DNA from: CADEDV01 sp964437415 | GTDB taxonomy: Bacteria; Bacteroidota; Bacteroidia; Chitinophagales; Chitinophagaceae | Length of the DNA stretch: 64,000 nucleotides | Assembly: GCA_964437415.1 (NCBI GenBank) | Contig: CAYTGN010000005.1 | Location: forward strand, 1-64,000 | Direction: 5' to 3' | Shown here: in pieces, positions 18,108 to 27,014 of the stretch | Layout of the letters: each line of letters begins with the position of its first letter | How positions within the stretch are numbered: the stretch's first letter is position 1 | Translations under genes and position numbers: made by a program | The notes under the pieces: generated by a model | Databases searched by the model: none | Told to the model about the DNA's origin: nothing | Seen by the model: only the letters and a program-made list of their open reading frames with translations

Positions 18108-18617
18108 ATGAGCAGGAATTTTAGTCCGGACCCCGTACTTATTGACCAGTTGCGCCTTGATGACAGCAACGCCTTTGAAGAGATCTTCCATCGTTACTCT
18201 CATTTGCTGTACACTTATTGTTTCGAAAAACTCGCCTCTCCTGAAGATGCCCGGCATATCGTTCGTGACATCTTTGTTTCACTTTGGGAGAAAAGGTATG
18301 AATTGCCGGTGGATTTTTCGGTATCTCTGTATTTATACACAGAGGTGAGAAGATCAGTGGTTACAGCTGTTTGCAAAAAATTGAACGATGAAAAGGACAT
18401 CAGCCTTCTAAAAGAACATATCATACCCGGCTTCAAAGCCTCAAAACTGGCAGAAGCCCGGGAACCTGTAAAAGCGAAAACGCCGGTTGCTATTATGCCC
18501 CGGCCTGTATCAGCTCAAAACAATTACACGGAATACTGGTGGAAAAATCTTTTCTTCCGCAGCCTGAACTTTAAACAGCTACGGTATACCATGCAAAAAG
18601 TGATGCACCTGTGGTAA
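18108..18617 (+). CDS. ECF-type sigma factor, region 2 only
   Basis: 169 residues. Residues about 10-95 match ECF sigma region 2 (DDSNAFEEIFHRYSHLLYTY and SPEDARHIVRDIFVSLWEKR), which binds core polymerase and the -10 region. Everything after residue 100 lacks the region-4 helix-turn-helix that reads the -35 element; instead there is a basic, Pro-containing tail and a short aromatic segment (YWWKNLFFRSLNFKQLRY). It is therefore either a degenerate ECF gene or a shortened regulator. It is followed 37 bp later by a short FecR-like anti-sigma remnant, the usual partner order. A 254-bp gene-free stretch precedes it. Confidence 0.65.
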   Translation: MSRNFSPDPVLIDQLRLDDSNAFEEIFHRYSHLLYTYCFEKLASPEDARHIVRDIFVSLWEKRYELPVDFSVSLYLYTEVRRSVVTAVCKKLNDEKDISLLKEHIIPGFKASKLAEAREPVKAKTPVAIMPRPVSAQNNYTEYWWKNLFFRSLNFKQLRYTMQKVMHLW

Positions 18618-18654
18618 TAACTATACATCATCCGTTAACCTTCAATATTGCCTT

Positions 18655-18897
18655 ATGACAACAGAAACATTACACAAAAAAGTAAGCAGGTATTTGCAAA
18701 AAAGATCATTGCCTGCCGAAACAAGACAAATACACAACTGGCTTTCCACTTCTGGTTCAGTCAAAGCTTCACTGACAGAAGAAGATATCGCTGTGATTAA
18801 AAATGAGATACTGGCTGAAGTACAGGCTTATACCGCTTACCCGCTGTTTCACCCGAAACCGGCCCCATGGTGGAAAAAGATCACAGCCATTTTTTAA
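18655..18897 (+). CDS. Short FecR-like anti-sigma N-terminal domain
   Basis: 80 residues. The order KKVSRYLQKRSLPAETRQIHNWL, then a helix with spaced Ile/Leu (DIAVIKNEILAEVQAY) and PWWKKITAIF, matches the cytoplasmic N-terminal part of Bacteroidota FecR anti-sigma factors, which bind the sigma factor. The transmembrane helix and periplasmic FecR domain that normally follow are missing. It sits directly downstream of the truncated sigma gene, and its end overlaps the end of the convergent GT9 gene by 17 bp. The anti-sigma reading is inference from a short match and from position. Confidence 0.55.
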   Translation: MTTETLHKKVSRYLQKRSLPAETRQIHNWLSTSGSVKASLTEEDIAVIKNEILAEVQAYTAYPLFHPKPAPWWKKITAIF

Positions 18898-19882
18898 CGG
18901 CTGCCAACACCCTTGCAGGCTCAATATGTTGCATACACTTAAAGTGGCCGCGGGGGCATTTGGGAAAACCATCAGCGCTGCAGGGGCGGCACCAAAGCTT
19001 TTTGGTTTGAATCACATCATAAGGAAGTTGATCCCGTCCGGCGAGATAATTTTTTCCATAATAAGGATATTCGCCAAAAGCAGGTGTGGTATTGCCCCAA
19101 ATTGAAACAACAGGTTTTTTAAATGCTGCCGCCACTTGCATAAAAGCACTGTCTGTTGAAATAACAAGTTTTGATTTTCTCAGCAGGTCTGCCGTTTCAT
19201 TCACACTGAATTTGCCGCAGGCATTATACACTTTTATATCATCCACAGATGCGATCTCAGCGCCTGCAGCAGCATCTTCGTTATTTCCAACAAGGACTAC
19301 AGGATGATCAATGGCTGCACAAAATTCTTTCCATCGCTTCAAAGGCCATTTACGGGTTTCGTAGTCTGCACCGATGGCGCAAACAATATATCCTGCATAG
19401 TGTGAACCAGGAATATCTTTTTTGCTTGTCTCCTCATTTCCAGGAATAAAATAGTCTAAGCCGCCGCCATCCTGGTTAATTCCAAAGTGAGCCGCCGCCT
19501 GAATATATCGTTCTGTTAAATGAACTGCGCTAAGCAGGTTTACTTTAAACTTTGTATATAGTTTTTTTCTTACCGTATCTGATTTCACAGAAAAAGTCTT
19601 CACTTTTAATTCATGTGTCAATCGCTTGCTGAGATGGCTGTTTTGAAGATCAAGGATATAATCATACTCTTCCGTTTTTAATTCTTCCGTCATCAATTCA
19701 TAACTATGCGCCAATACATGCAGTTTGTCAATATGCGGATTGAATTCAATAACAGCCCTGCATTTGTCATCAGCTAAGAAATGCAGGGTCAACTCCGGAA
19801 CCTGGTTCCTGAGGCAGCGAAGCAAGGGGGAGGCCTGGATGATCTCCGACATGGAGGAAAACCGAATAACCAGCAGTTTCAT
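18881..19882 (-). CDS. Glycosyltransferase family 9 (heptosyltransferase-like)
   Basis: 333 residues, cytoplasmic, GT-B fold. The N-terminus KLLVIRFSSMSEIIQASPLLR and the C-terminal donor site (VISTDSAFMQVAAAFKKPVVSIWG) are those of ADP-heptose/LPS heptosyltransferases, which extend lipopolysaccharide or related glycans. Position 12-13 reads Ser-Glu where the family has Gly-Asp; in E. coli WaaC Asp13 is the catalytic base. The ATG at 19882 is chosen because the family begins M-K-[IL]-L-V. The end has Cys residues (LWCRPCSADGFPKCPRGHFKCMQHI), a feature shared by many GT9 members. Confidence 0.85.
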   Translation of the reverse strand: MKLLVIRFSSMSEIIQASPLLRCLRNQVPELTLHFLADDKCRAVIEFNPHIDKLHVLAHSYELMTEELKTEEYDYILDLQNSHLSKRLTHELKVKTFSVKSDTVRKKLYTKFKVNLLSAVHLTERYIQAAAHFGINQDGGGLDYFIPGNEETSKKDIPGSHYAGYIVCAIGADYETRKWPLKRWKEFCAAIDHPVVLVGNNEDAAAGAEIASVDDIKVYNACGKFSVNETADLLRKSKLVISTDSAFMQVAAAFKKPVVSIWGNTTPAFGEYPYYGKNYLAGRDQLPYDVIQTKKLWCRPCSADGFPKCPRGHFKCMQHIEPARVLAAVKKWL

Positions 19883-20106
19883 AGAAATCAAATTATCAAA
19901 TTGATTATCAATATAATGTAATTAGCCTTCAATAGCAATAGAGGGAGGTAAAATTCTGACAATGGCCTTGTAAAGTTCTAAGACTTTTTTACCTTTGTAG
20001 CACTTCGGTTTCCGTACCGCTTCCGTTCCCATCCTTTTGAATATCCGTAATTCCACTTCCCTGAAAACCTGGCTTTAATCTAATTTGATAACAAAAAACA
20101 GGTTTT

Positions 20107-20217
20107 ATGAAGAAGATTTACTCAATGTTGCACGATGAGAAGGTTCAGGGTAATTTAATTATCGCAACCATTTTTGTGGTTGTTCTTGCAGTTGTAATCC
20201 TTACCTGGGGCAAATAA
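20107..20217 (+). CDS. 36-aa single-helix membrane microprotein
   Basis: A 36-codon ORF beginning MKKIYSMLHDEKVQGN and continuing as one hydrophobic helix (LIIATIFVVVLAVVILTW) with a short GK end. It lies in an otherwise gene-free stretch of 424 bp between GT9 and the MFS gene and is followed 57 nt later by a perfect terminator on the same strand, which supports a real plus-strand transcript. The N-terminal half is charged and probably cytoplasmic. No family recognised. Confidence 0.55.
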   Translation: MKKIYSMLHDEKVQGNLIIATIFVVVLAVVILTWGK

Positions 20218-20274
20218 GCTCCGAAATGGTCAGATAATTCCGTGAGCCTTTCTCCAAAAGAAAGTTACATTATT

Positions 20275-20297
20275 CCCCGGCTTTGCCGGGGTTTTTT
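20275..20297 (+). terminator. Terminator after the microprotein gene
   Basis: Perfect 7-bp stem CCCCGGC/GCCGGGG (20275-20281 with 20285-20291), 3-nt loop, then six T on the plus strand only. The minus strand lacks a T-run, so it belongs to the plus-strand unit. Confidence 0.85.
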
Positions 20298-20306
20298 GTG
20301 CCGGCA

Positions 20307-21548
20307 TCAGGAAGCCCTTCTATCCTCTTCAAGGAAATTCAAATCCTTGTCAAACGTTTCCCTGATATTGGCAGCAGCAACCACAGTAATAAGCATAATA
20401 ATTATTGCGGCCATCCATCCACCCGTAACATAATCGGTAACCCCTCTTAATCCCTGGAAAAGTGGCAGGATCAACACTGTCAGCATTCCTCTTACCATAT
20501 TTGGTATAGTTGTAGCGGCAGTGCTGCGAAGATTTGTACCAAACTGTTCAGCACCCATAGTGACAAATATGGCCCAGAAACCTGTGCCAAAACCAAGACC
20601 CGCACATATCCAGTACATACCACTGGCTGTACCATTCCACTGCATAGTAAAATATAGCAACATGAATATGGCTGTAATACAATAGAAAATATAAAGAGCT
20701 TTCTTCCGGCTTTTTAACCACTGGCTCGCAAAACCAACGAGAATGTCACCAATTGAAATTGCTGCGTAAGCATACATAATGGCTTTGCCTGGGTCTATCT
20801 TTTCTTTGATACCCATTTGCTTTCCAAATTCGCTGGAAAAAGTGACCAACACTCCTATTACAAACCAGGTAGGCAGACCAATAAGAATACTGAGAATATA
20901 TCTCTTAAACCGATCTGCATTACTAAACAGCATGAAGAAATTACCTCTCTGCACATTAGTCTTCTTAATATCATGATACATGCCCGACTCAAATACCGAA
21001 ATCCGGAGGAATAGCAGCAAGAGGCCCATTCCACCGCCAATAAAATAGCAGGTACGCCAGTGAAAATTTTCTTTCATGATAAAAGCCACTACTGCCCCGG
21101 TTAAACCAATGCCGGCAACCATGGAGGTAGCAATTCCTCTTTTTTTCTTTGGAATCAACTCAGAGACAAGTGTTATCCCTGCACCTAATTCACCTGCAAG
21201 ACCAAGACCGGCAATGAATCTTATGATACGGTACTGTGTTGCATCTTCTACAAATCCATTGGCAATATTTGCCAATGAGTATAATAATATAGAACCAAAC
21301 AAAACGCTTAACCTTCCCCGCTTATCTCCCATCACGCCCCAAATAATTCCGCCAAGTAAAAGTCCTGCCATCTGCCACCCAATGATGGCTTCGCCTTCCG
21401 TTGTTATCATTGCATCAGTCAAACCCAGGTCCCTGAGGCTTTCTACACGGATGATGCCGAACAACAACAGGTCGTATATATCAACAAAATAGCCAAGTGC
21501 AGCTACAATAACGGGAAATGATAAAATACCATACTGTTTACGCTCCAT
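20307..21548 (-). CDS. MFS transporter, metabolite:H+ symporter type
   Basis: 413 residues with about 12 helices. It has a D-I-Y-D pair in helix 1 (FVDIYDLLLFG), the loop motif GVMGDKRGRLSVLFGS and the RFIAGLGLAGELGAG segment of the sugar/metabolite-symporter (MHS) group. These take up organic acids, betaines or sugars with protons; the substrate is not predictable. It is the last gene of a three-gene minus-strand run (symporter, DedA, MFS) with spacings of 20 and 6 bp, so probably one operon. Confidence 0.85.
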   Translation of the reverse strand: MERKQYGILSFPVIVAALGYFVDIYDLLLFGIIRVESLRDLGLTDAMITTEGEAIIGWQMAGLLLGGIIWGVMGDKRGRLSVLFGSILLYSLANIANGFVEDATQYRIIRFIAGLGLAGELGAGITLVSELIPKKKRGIATSMVAGIGLTGAVVAFIMKENFHWRTCYFIGGGMGLLLLFLRISVFESGMYHDIKKTNVQRGNFFMLFSNADRFKRYILSILIGLPTWFVIGVLVTFSSEFGKQMGIKEKIDPGKAIMYAYAAISIGDILVGFASQWLKSRKKALYIFYCITAIFMLLYFTMQWNGTASGMYWICAGLGFGTGFWAIFVTMGAEQFGTNLRSTAATTIPNMVRGMLTVLILPLFQGLRGVTDYVTGGWMAAIIIMLITVVAAANIRETFDKDLNFLEEDRRAS

Positions 21549-21554
21549 AATCTA

Positions 21555-22307
21555 TCACTGTGAAATATCAGTGGTTGAATTTGCGCCAGTGTCGTTCTTA
21601 TGTTTCTTCCTCGAACTGATCAGTTTTATGATCACCGGCGCTGTGGTCACCAGCACAATACCCAATACGATCAGTTCAAGATGTTCTTTTAAATCAAACC
21701 CAAACTGGTGCAATATCCATTTCTGTAAAAAATAACCGGCGAAGATCATGCTGAATACCCAGGCGATGCAACCTACTACATTATAGAAATGAAATTTTTT
21801 CCGGTCCATTTGTACAATGCCTGCCACAATAGGTGCAAAAGTGCGGATGAACGGAAGAAAACGGGCCACTACAATGGCGCCGCCTCCATGCTTATCATAA
21901 AATTCCTGTGCCTGGTACAGGTATCTTTTTTTGAACAATAGCCTGTCTTTCCAGTTAAACATGGCAGGTCCCACTTTGCGACCGGTCCAGTAACCAACGG
22001 CATTGCCGGCGATACCACAAATTGCAATAAGCCCAACCAGTACAAAAAGATCAACCCATTCATTTTGAATATGTCCCATACCAATCAGTTTCAGAAACTG
22101 GTAGGCCAGACCCGGTGATTCACCAATTTTATGGGCATAGATTCCGGCAACAAACAATAAAGAATCGCCGGGTAAAAAGAACCCGGCAAACAAACCTGTT
22201 TCAGCAAAAACTACAAATAATAACAACCAAAGCCCGCCATTTTCGATATAGAACTGCGGCTGTAATAAGTTGCTCCAATGAAAACCGGCATCCAATAATT
22301 CAAACAT
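21555..22307 (-). CDS. DedA family membrane protein
   Basis: 250 residues. DedA/SNARE-associated family: conserved FAETGLFAGFFLPGDSLLF near residues 34-52 and the RFLPFIRTFAPIVAG motif in the second half, both part of the reentrant-loop core. DedA proteins help recycle undecaprenyl phosphate and keep membrane potential; which role applies here is unknown. The C-terminal tail is basic and polar. It lies between the two transporter genes of the same operon. Confidence 0.92.
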   Translation of the reverse strand: MFELLDAGFHWSNLLQPQFYIENGGLWLLLFVVFAETGLFAGFFLPGDSLLFVAGIYAHKIGESPGLAYQFLKLIGMGHIQNEWVDLFVLVGLIAICGIAGNAVGYWTGRKVGPAMFNWKDRLLFKKRYLYQAQEFYDKHGGGAIVVARFLPFIRTFAPIVAGIVQMDRKKFHFYNVVGCIAWVFSMIFAGYFLQKWILHQFGFDLKEHLELIVLGIVLVTTAPVIIKLISSRKKHKNDTGANSTTDISQ

Positions 22308-22327
22308 GATGTGATGTGTATTTTATT

Positions 22328-23611
22328 TTAAGGTGCAGACGATGGTTTTTCAAGTTTACCCAATGACTTGGCGATAATGGTTGCAACAGTACAATCGCTT
22401 GTTACATTGGCCACTGTCCGCACCATATCAAGAGGCCTGTCAACGGCAAATATAAGTGCAAGACCGGCTTCAGGAATTCCTGCTTGTGCCAATACGATCA
22501 CCAGCATCACCATGCCTGCACTGGGCACAGCTGCAGAACCAATAGAGGCCAATGTTGCCGTAACAATGATGCCCAATTGAGCTGTCAGGCTCAGGTCCAT
22601 GCCGAATGCCTGCGCAATGAACACAGCCGCTACCGCCTGGTAAAGACTGGTGCCGTCCATATTCACCGTGGCGCCGATTGGTAATACAAAACTGGACACT
22701 TCGTTATCCACTCCCACTCTCTTTTCAACGGTTTCCATGGTAACAGGGAGTGTGGCTGCACTGGAACTGGTAGAAAAAGCCAGCAACTGTGCAGGAGAAA
22801 CCTGTTTGATGAATCCAACAGGATTTCGCCTCGTAAAAAGATATATAAGCGTTGGATAGAAAATGAAAATCAAAATAACTAGACCTGTCAGCACGGTGAT
22901 GGCATATTTGCCAAGGGCTTTGAATATTTCAAAGCTTGGAGATTCCGCTACGAGAGCTGCCATGAGTGCAAAAACACCAAACGGCGCTGCGATCATGATC
23001 AGGTCAATCATTTTAAGAATAACATCGTTGAAGCTGTCAAAGAAATCCTTTACAGGTTTTGCCCTGTCCGGGGGGATCAGTATCAATGCAACACCCAAAA
23101 AAAGAGCAAAGAATATCACCTGCAGCATGGTGGAATTGGAAGATGCTGCTTTTACAATATTATCGGGAACGATGTCTTCTATAAACTTTAGCGGGCCTGC
23201 TCCTTTTTGCTGTGCTGCCTCCTTTTGTTTTTCTCCTGCATCGGCGCTATAGGCCGACATCATCTGTGTTCTTGTTTCCGGGCTGATCGCTTTGCCGGGT
23301 TTAATCAGGTTGACTATCACTAATCCAAGACATACTGCAAAAACAGTGGTGAACAAATAAAAACCCACTGCCCTGAATCCCATTTTCGACAGTTTGGAAA
23401 TATCTTTCAGATCAGAAATTCCTTTTACCAAAGAAGCAAGGATCAATGGTACGGCTATCAGCTTAAGTGCATTAATGAAAATATTACCAAAAGGTTTGAT
23501 CCAGTCCTTGGTAACCTGCACTCCCCAGCTGAACTGTATGATGACAAGGGCAAACAATACTCCCAGCACCATCCCCCCGATGATCTTAATATATAATGGG
23601 ATTCTTTTCAT
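22328..23611 (-). CDS. Dicarboxylate/amino acid:cation symporter (DAACS)
   Basis: 427 residues. The glutamate-transporter fold is clear: Ser-rich hairpin FSTSSSAATLPVT near residue 280, NMDGTSLYQAVAAVF near 315, and the second hairpin GSAAVPSAGMVML. The family takes up glutamate, aspartate or C4-dicarboxylates with Na+ or H+. There is a polar insertion around residues 112-130 (Lys/Gln/Ala-rich), common in Bacteroidota members. It is the first gene of the minus-strand operon and divergent from the alanine symporter gene across 205 bp. Confidence 0.93.
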   Translation of the reverse strand: MKRIPLYIKIIGGMVLGVLFALVIIQFSWGVQVTKDWIKPFGNIFINALKLIAVPLILASLVKGISDLKDISKLSKMGFRAVGFYLFTTVFAVCLGLVIVNLIKPGKAISPETRTQMMSAYSADAGEKQKEAAQQKGAGPLKFIEDIVPDNIVKAASSNSTMLQVIFFALFLGVALILIPPDRAKPVKDFFDSFNDVILKMIDLIMIAAPFGVFALMAALVAESPSFEIFKALGKYAITVLTGLVILIFIFYPTLIYLFTRRNPVGFIKQVSPAQLLAFSTSSSAATLPVTMETVEKRVGVDNEVSSFVLPIGATVNMDGTSLYQAVAAVFIAQAFGMDLSLTAQLGIIVTATLASIGSAAVPSAGMVMLVIVLAQAGIPEAGLALIFAVDRPLDMVRTVANVTSDCTVATIIAKSLGKLEKPSSAP

Positions 23612-23816
23612 CTGAACCTGGTTTGGTTAAAAGCGAAACAAAAGCCCAAAATAGGATATTTTTCAGCACCAGCCGAAAATGCGGCATTTATACCGGCAAC
23701 TCCTATTTTCGCATGGCTGTCAAAAATGACCGCCGGTCAAAATCTCAGAAAAAACACAGCTTCCTATGATAAAAGATTAAAATAAGTAAATACCTTAAAC
23801 GCTTAAAACAAAACCA

Positions 23817-25421
23817 ATGATAAAGTTTCTGATAAGGAGAATATTACTGCTCTTAGTGATGGCTGTTCCTGTTTTCGCTTCAGCACAGGACACAGCGCCG
23901 GGTTCAAAGGGGCTTGATGAACGCATCAACGAGAAATTTGCACCTATTGCCAACTGGTGGGAACGGGTGGTGTTTTTCCCGGTTCGTTTTTCTGAAAATG
24001 TACAGGTCCCGTTTGTCGTAGTGCTATTGGTGGCTGGGGCTTTATTTTTCACTCTTTATTTCTCCTTTGTTAATATAAGACGGTTTGCATTGTCCATTAG
24101 AGTTGTGAGGGGAAAATACGATCATCTCGATCACCATTCCGCCATTGAGAAAGCCGAAGTAAATATTGTAGATGGAGATATCAAACGCACTATTGCAGAT
24201 GAATCGCATCATGGTGAAGTGAACCACTTCCAGGCCCTCGCCACGGCTGTTTCTGGAACAGTTGGTTTAGGAAATATCGCCGGTGTGGCCGTAGCCATTT
24301 CTATTGGCGGCCCCGGTGCCACCTTCTGGATGATACTTTGCGGTTTGCTGGGAATGAGCACCAAATTTGTTGAATGTACATTAGGTGTAAAGTATAGGGA
24401 TCTGGATGCTAAAGGAACTGTTTATGGAGGCCCGATGTATTACCTGAGCAAAGGATTAAAAGAAAAAGGATTCGGATTACTTGGAAAAGGACTGGCTATC
24501 TTGTTTGCTATTCTTTGTGTGGGTGGCTCCCTGGGCGGGGGTAACGCATTTCAGAGTAACCAGGCTGCTGCGCAAATTGTTAGTATGACGGGTATGCAGG
24601 GAGGTTCTTCCGGTTTTTATGTCGGCTTGATCATGGCAATCCTGGTTGGCGTTGTTATCATCGGTGGAATAAAGCGGATTGCAACGGTTACAGAAAAGGT
24701 CGTTCCGTTTATGGCCGGTTTGTATATTCTTGCTTCACTCATTATCATCTTTGCCCATTTCTCAATCATTGATGATGCATTTGCCCTGATTTTCAGAGAA
24801 GCTTTCTCTCCTTCCGCCGGCTTGGGAGGTTTTGCCGGGGTGCTGATCATGGGGTTCAGAAGGGCTGTTTTTTCCAATGAAGCCGGTGCCGGCTCGGCTG
24901 CCATTGCTCACTCTGCTGTAAGAACCAGGTATCCTGCTTCAGAGGGTTTGGTTTCATTGCTTGAACCCTTCATTGATACTGTGGTGATCTGTACGATGAC
25001 AGCACTGGTTATAGTTATCTATAACATGAATGGTGTATTCACCTATGGAAGCCCGACTATCGGAGGTGTAGATCTTACTTCCGCCGCCTACAATGATGTG
25101 ATTCCCCATTTCTCTTACGTATTGACAGTGGCAATAGTATTGTTTGCATTCTCCACCATGATCTCATGGTCTTACTATGGATTGCAGGCATGGAAATATT
25201 TGTTTGGCAGAGGAAAAGCTTCTGATCTTTCTTATAAACTTTTATTCCTTGCATTCGTAGTCATCGGCGCTTCGGCAACATTAGGCGCTGTGATCCAGTT
25301 TTCTGATGCCATGATTCTTGCCATGGTATTTCCCAACATGATCGGCTTGTTCTTCCTCTTCCCTAAGGTGAAGGAAGAACTGAACCGATATTTGAAAGCA
25401 ATAAAAGAATCGAAAAAATAA
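23817..25421 (+). CDS. Alanine/glycine:cation symporter (AGCS)
   Basis: 534 residues. The AGCS signature GTVGLGNIAGVAVAISIGGPG lies near residues 150-170, with other conserved parts GGPMYYLSKG and FSNEAGAGSAAIAHSA. It imports alanine or glycine with Na+ or H+. An N-terminal hydrophobic stretch with signal-peptide character (LLLVMAVPVFASAQD) precedes the transporter core, as is common in Bacteroidota members. The next gene, an APC permease, starts 9 bp after its stop, so both form an amino-acid uptake operon. Confidence 0.93.
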   Translation: MIKFLIRRILLLLVMAVPVFASAQDTAPGSKGLDERINEKFAPIANWWERVVFFPVRFSENVQVPFVVVLLVAGALFFTLYFSFVNIRRFALSIRVVRGKYDHLDHHSAIEKAEVNIVDGDIKRTIADESHHGEVNHFQALATAVSGTVGLGNIAGVAVAISIGGPGATFWMILCGLLGMSTKFVECTLGVKYRDLDAKGTVYGGPMYYLSKGLKEKGFGLLGKGLAILFAILCVGGSLGGGNAFQSNQAAAQIVSMTGMQGGSSGFYVGLIMAILVGVVIIGGIKRIATVTEKVVPFMAGLYILASLIIIFAHFSIIDDAFALIFREAFSPSAGLGGFAGVLIMGFRRAVFSNEAGAGSAAIAHSAVRTRYPASEGLVSLLEPFIDTVVICTMTALVIVIYNMNGVFTYGSPTIGGVDLTSAAYNDVIPHFSYVLTVAIVLFAFSTMISWSYYGLQAWKYLFGRGKASDLSYKLLFLAFVVIGASATLGAVIQFSDAMILAMVFPNMIGLFFLFPKVKEELNRYLKAIKESKK

Positions 25422-25430
25422 AGGTATTGT

Positions 25431-26891
25431 ATGGGCTTGTTTGTCAAAAAACCAATGGAACAACTGATGGCTGAGGCGCAAGCTGAAGGCCAAGGCACAT
25501 TAAAAAGAACATTAAGCGCCACCTCGCTGGTTGCATTGGGCATTGGCGCTATCATCGGCGCAGGTCTTTTTTCGCTGACGGGTATTGCCGCAGCCGAAAA
25601 TGCCGGGCCCGCAGTAACGATTTCCTTTATTCTTGCAGCAGTTGGTTGTGCATTTGCCGGCTTATGTTATGCAGAATTTGCATCTATGATCCCGGTGGCA
25701 GGCAGCGCCTATACTTACAGCTATGCCACTATGGGTGAATTCATTGCCTGGATCATTGGTTGGGACCTTGTGCTGGAGTATGCATTAGGAGCAGCCACAG
25801 TTGCCGTGAGTTGGTCAAGATACCTTTTGGAACTTCTTGCCAGCTTTAATATCCATTTTCCAAAATCACTGGTGTGTTCTCCATGGGAAACGGTGAAGCT
25901 TAGTGACGGCACCATTTATGACAGCGGATTGATCAATCTTCCGTCAATCATTATTGTTTTGATATTATCTGCTATTCTCATCCGCGGGACAAGAGGTTCA
26001 TCAAGGATCAATGATGTACTTGTTATTCTGAAAATACTGGTAGTTATCACCTTTATCCTGTTGGGCTGGAGTCATATTGATGCGGCAAACTATGACCCCT
26101 ATATCCCCGAAAACACAGGGAAATTTGAAAACTTCGGATGGACAGGTATTGCCACCGGCGCTGCAGTTGTTTTCTTTGCCTTTATCGGGTTTGATGCGGT
26201 AAGTACGGCGGCACAGGAAGCCAAAAATCCCAAAAAAGGTATGCCCATTGGGATACTTGGCTCATTGGTTATCTGTACCATACTTTACATTCTGTTTGCC
26301 CATGTAATGACGGGTCTTGTGAATTATAAGGATTTTGCCGGTGATGCTAAACCTGCTGCGACTGCTTTTGCCAAAACAGGCTATGGTTTTTTGCAAACCG
26401 CACTAATAATTGCCATTCTCGCTGGCTACACTTCCGTTATGCTGGTGATGTTGCTCGGGCAAAGCCGTGTATTTTATTCCATGAGCAAAGACGGACTTTT
26501 GCCGAAATTCTTCGGGCAGATTCATTCTAAATTCCATACACCATGGAAGACAAATATTTTCTTCATGGTGTTTGTAAGCATTTTTGCCGGGTTTGTCCCT
26601 GTCAGTGATCTTGGTCATATGGTAAGTATAGGAACATTGTTTGCATTTGTGCTGGTGTGTATCGGTGTGTTGGTAATGCGGAAGAGAATGCCCGAATTGC
26701 CCCGAGCCTTTAAAACACCCCTGGTACCCTTTGTTCCCGTTATGGGAATATTAGTTTGTGTGTACCTGATGTATGCACTTCCGGTTGAAAGCTGGTTCCG
26801 GCTTGCTATCTGGCTGGCATTAGGCCTGCTGATCTATTTTGTTTACGGAAGAAAGAATAGCAAACTCCGGAAAGAAGATGAGAAATCTTAA
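25431..26891 (+). CDS. APC family amino acid permease
   Basis: 486 residues, about 12-14 helices. The N-terminus KRTLSATSLVALGIGAIIGAGLFSLTG is the unwound helix-1 substrate site of the APC superfamily, cationic amino-acid transporter (YfnA/CAT-like) branch; PVAGSAYTYSYATMGEF follows in helix 3. It is predicted to exchange or import amino acids at the inner membrane. It is co-transcribed with the AGCS symporter and ends at a strong terminator. Confidence 0.92.
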   Translation: MGLFVKKPMEQLMAEAQAEGQGTLKRTLSATSLVALGIGAIIGAGLFSLTGIAAAENAGPAVTISFILAAVGCAFAGLCYAEFASMIPVAGSAYTYSYATMGEFIAWIIGWDLVLEYALGAATVAVSWSRYLLELLASFNIHFPKSLVCSPWETVKLSDGTIYDSGLINLPSIIIVLILSAILIRGTRGSSRINDVLVILKILVVITFILLGWSHIDAANYDPYIPENTGKFENFGWTGIATGAAVVFFAFIGFDAVSTAAQEAKNPKKGMPIGILGSLVICTILYILFAHVMTGLVNYKDFAGDAKPAATAFAKTGYGFLQTALIIAILAGYTSVMLVMLLGQSRVFYSMSKDGLLPKFFGQIHSKFHTPWKTNIFFMVFVSIFAGFVPVSDLGHMVSIGTLFAFVLVCIGVLVMRKRMPELPRAFKTPLVPFVPVMGILVCVYLMYALPVESWFRLAIWLALGLLIYFVYGRKNSKLRKEDEKS

Positions 26892-26910
26892 ATAAAAAAT
26901 TTTCTAATGA

Positions 26911-26938
26911 AAAACCGCCCCGGTTAGGGGCGGTTTTT
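26911..26938 (+). terminator. Terminator of the amino-acid transporter operon
   Basis: Perfect 11-bp stem (26911-26921 with 26927-26937), 5-nt loop, ending in a T-run. Confidence 0.88.
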
Positions 26939-26956
26939 CATTTACCCCCATTACCT

Positions 26957-26964
26957 TACTTTTG
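26957..26964 (+). promoter_or_regulatory. -7 promoter box of the YebC gene
   Basis: TACTTTTG fits TAnnTTTG, 50 nt before the ATG; a T-run at 26934-26938 lies about 19 nt upstream where the -33 element is expected. Confidence 0.5.
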
Positions 26965-27014
26965 CAATCTTCAAATGACCGATTGACCCATTTGACCTTA
27001 ATGACCTGAATTTT

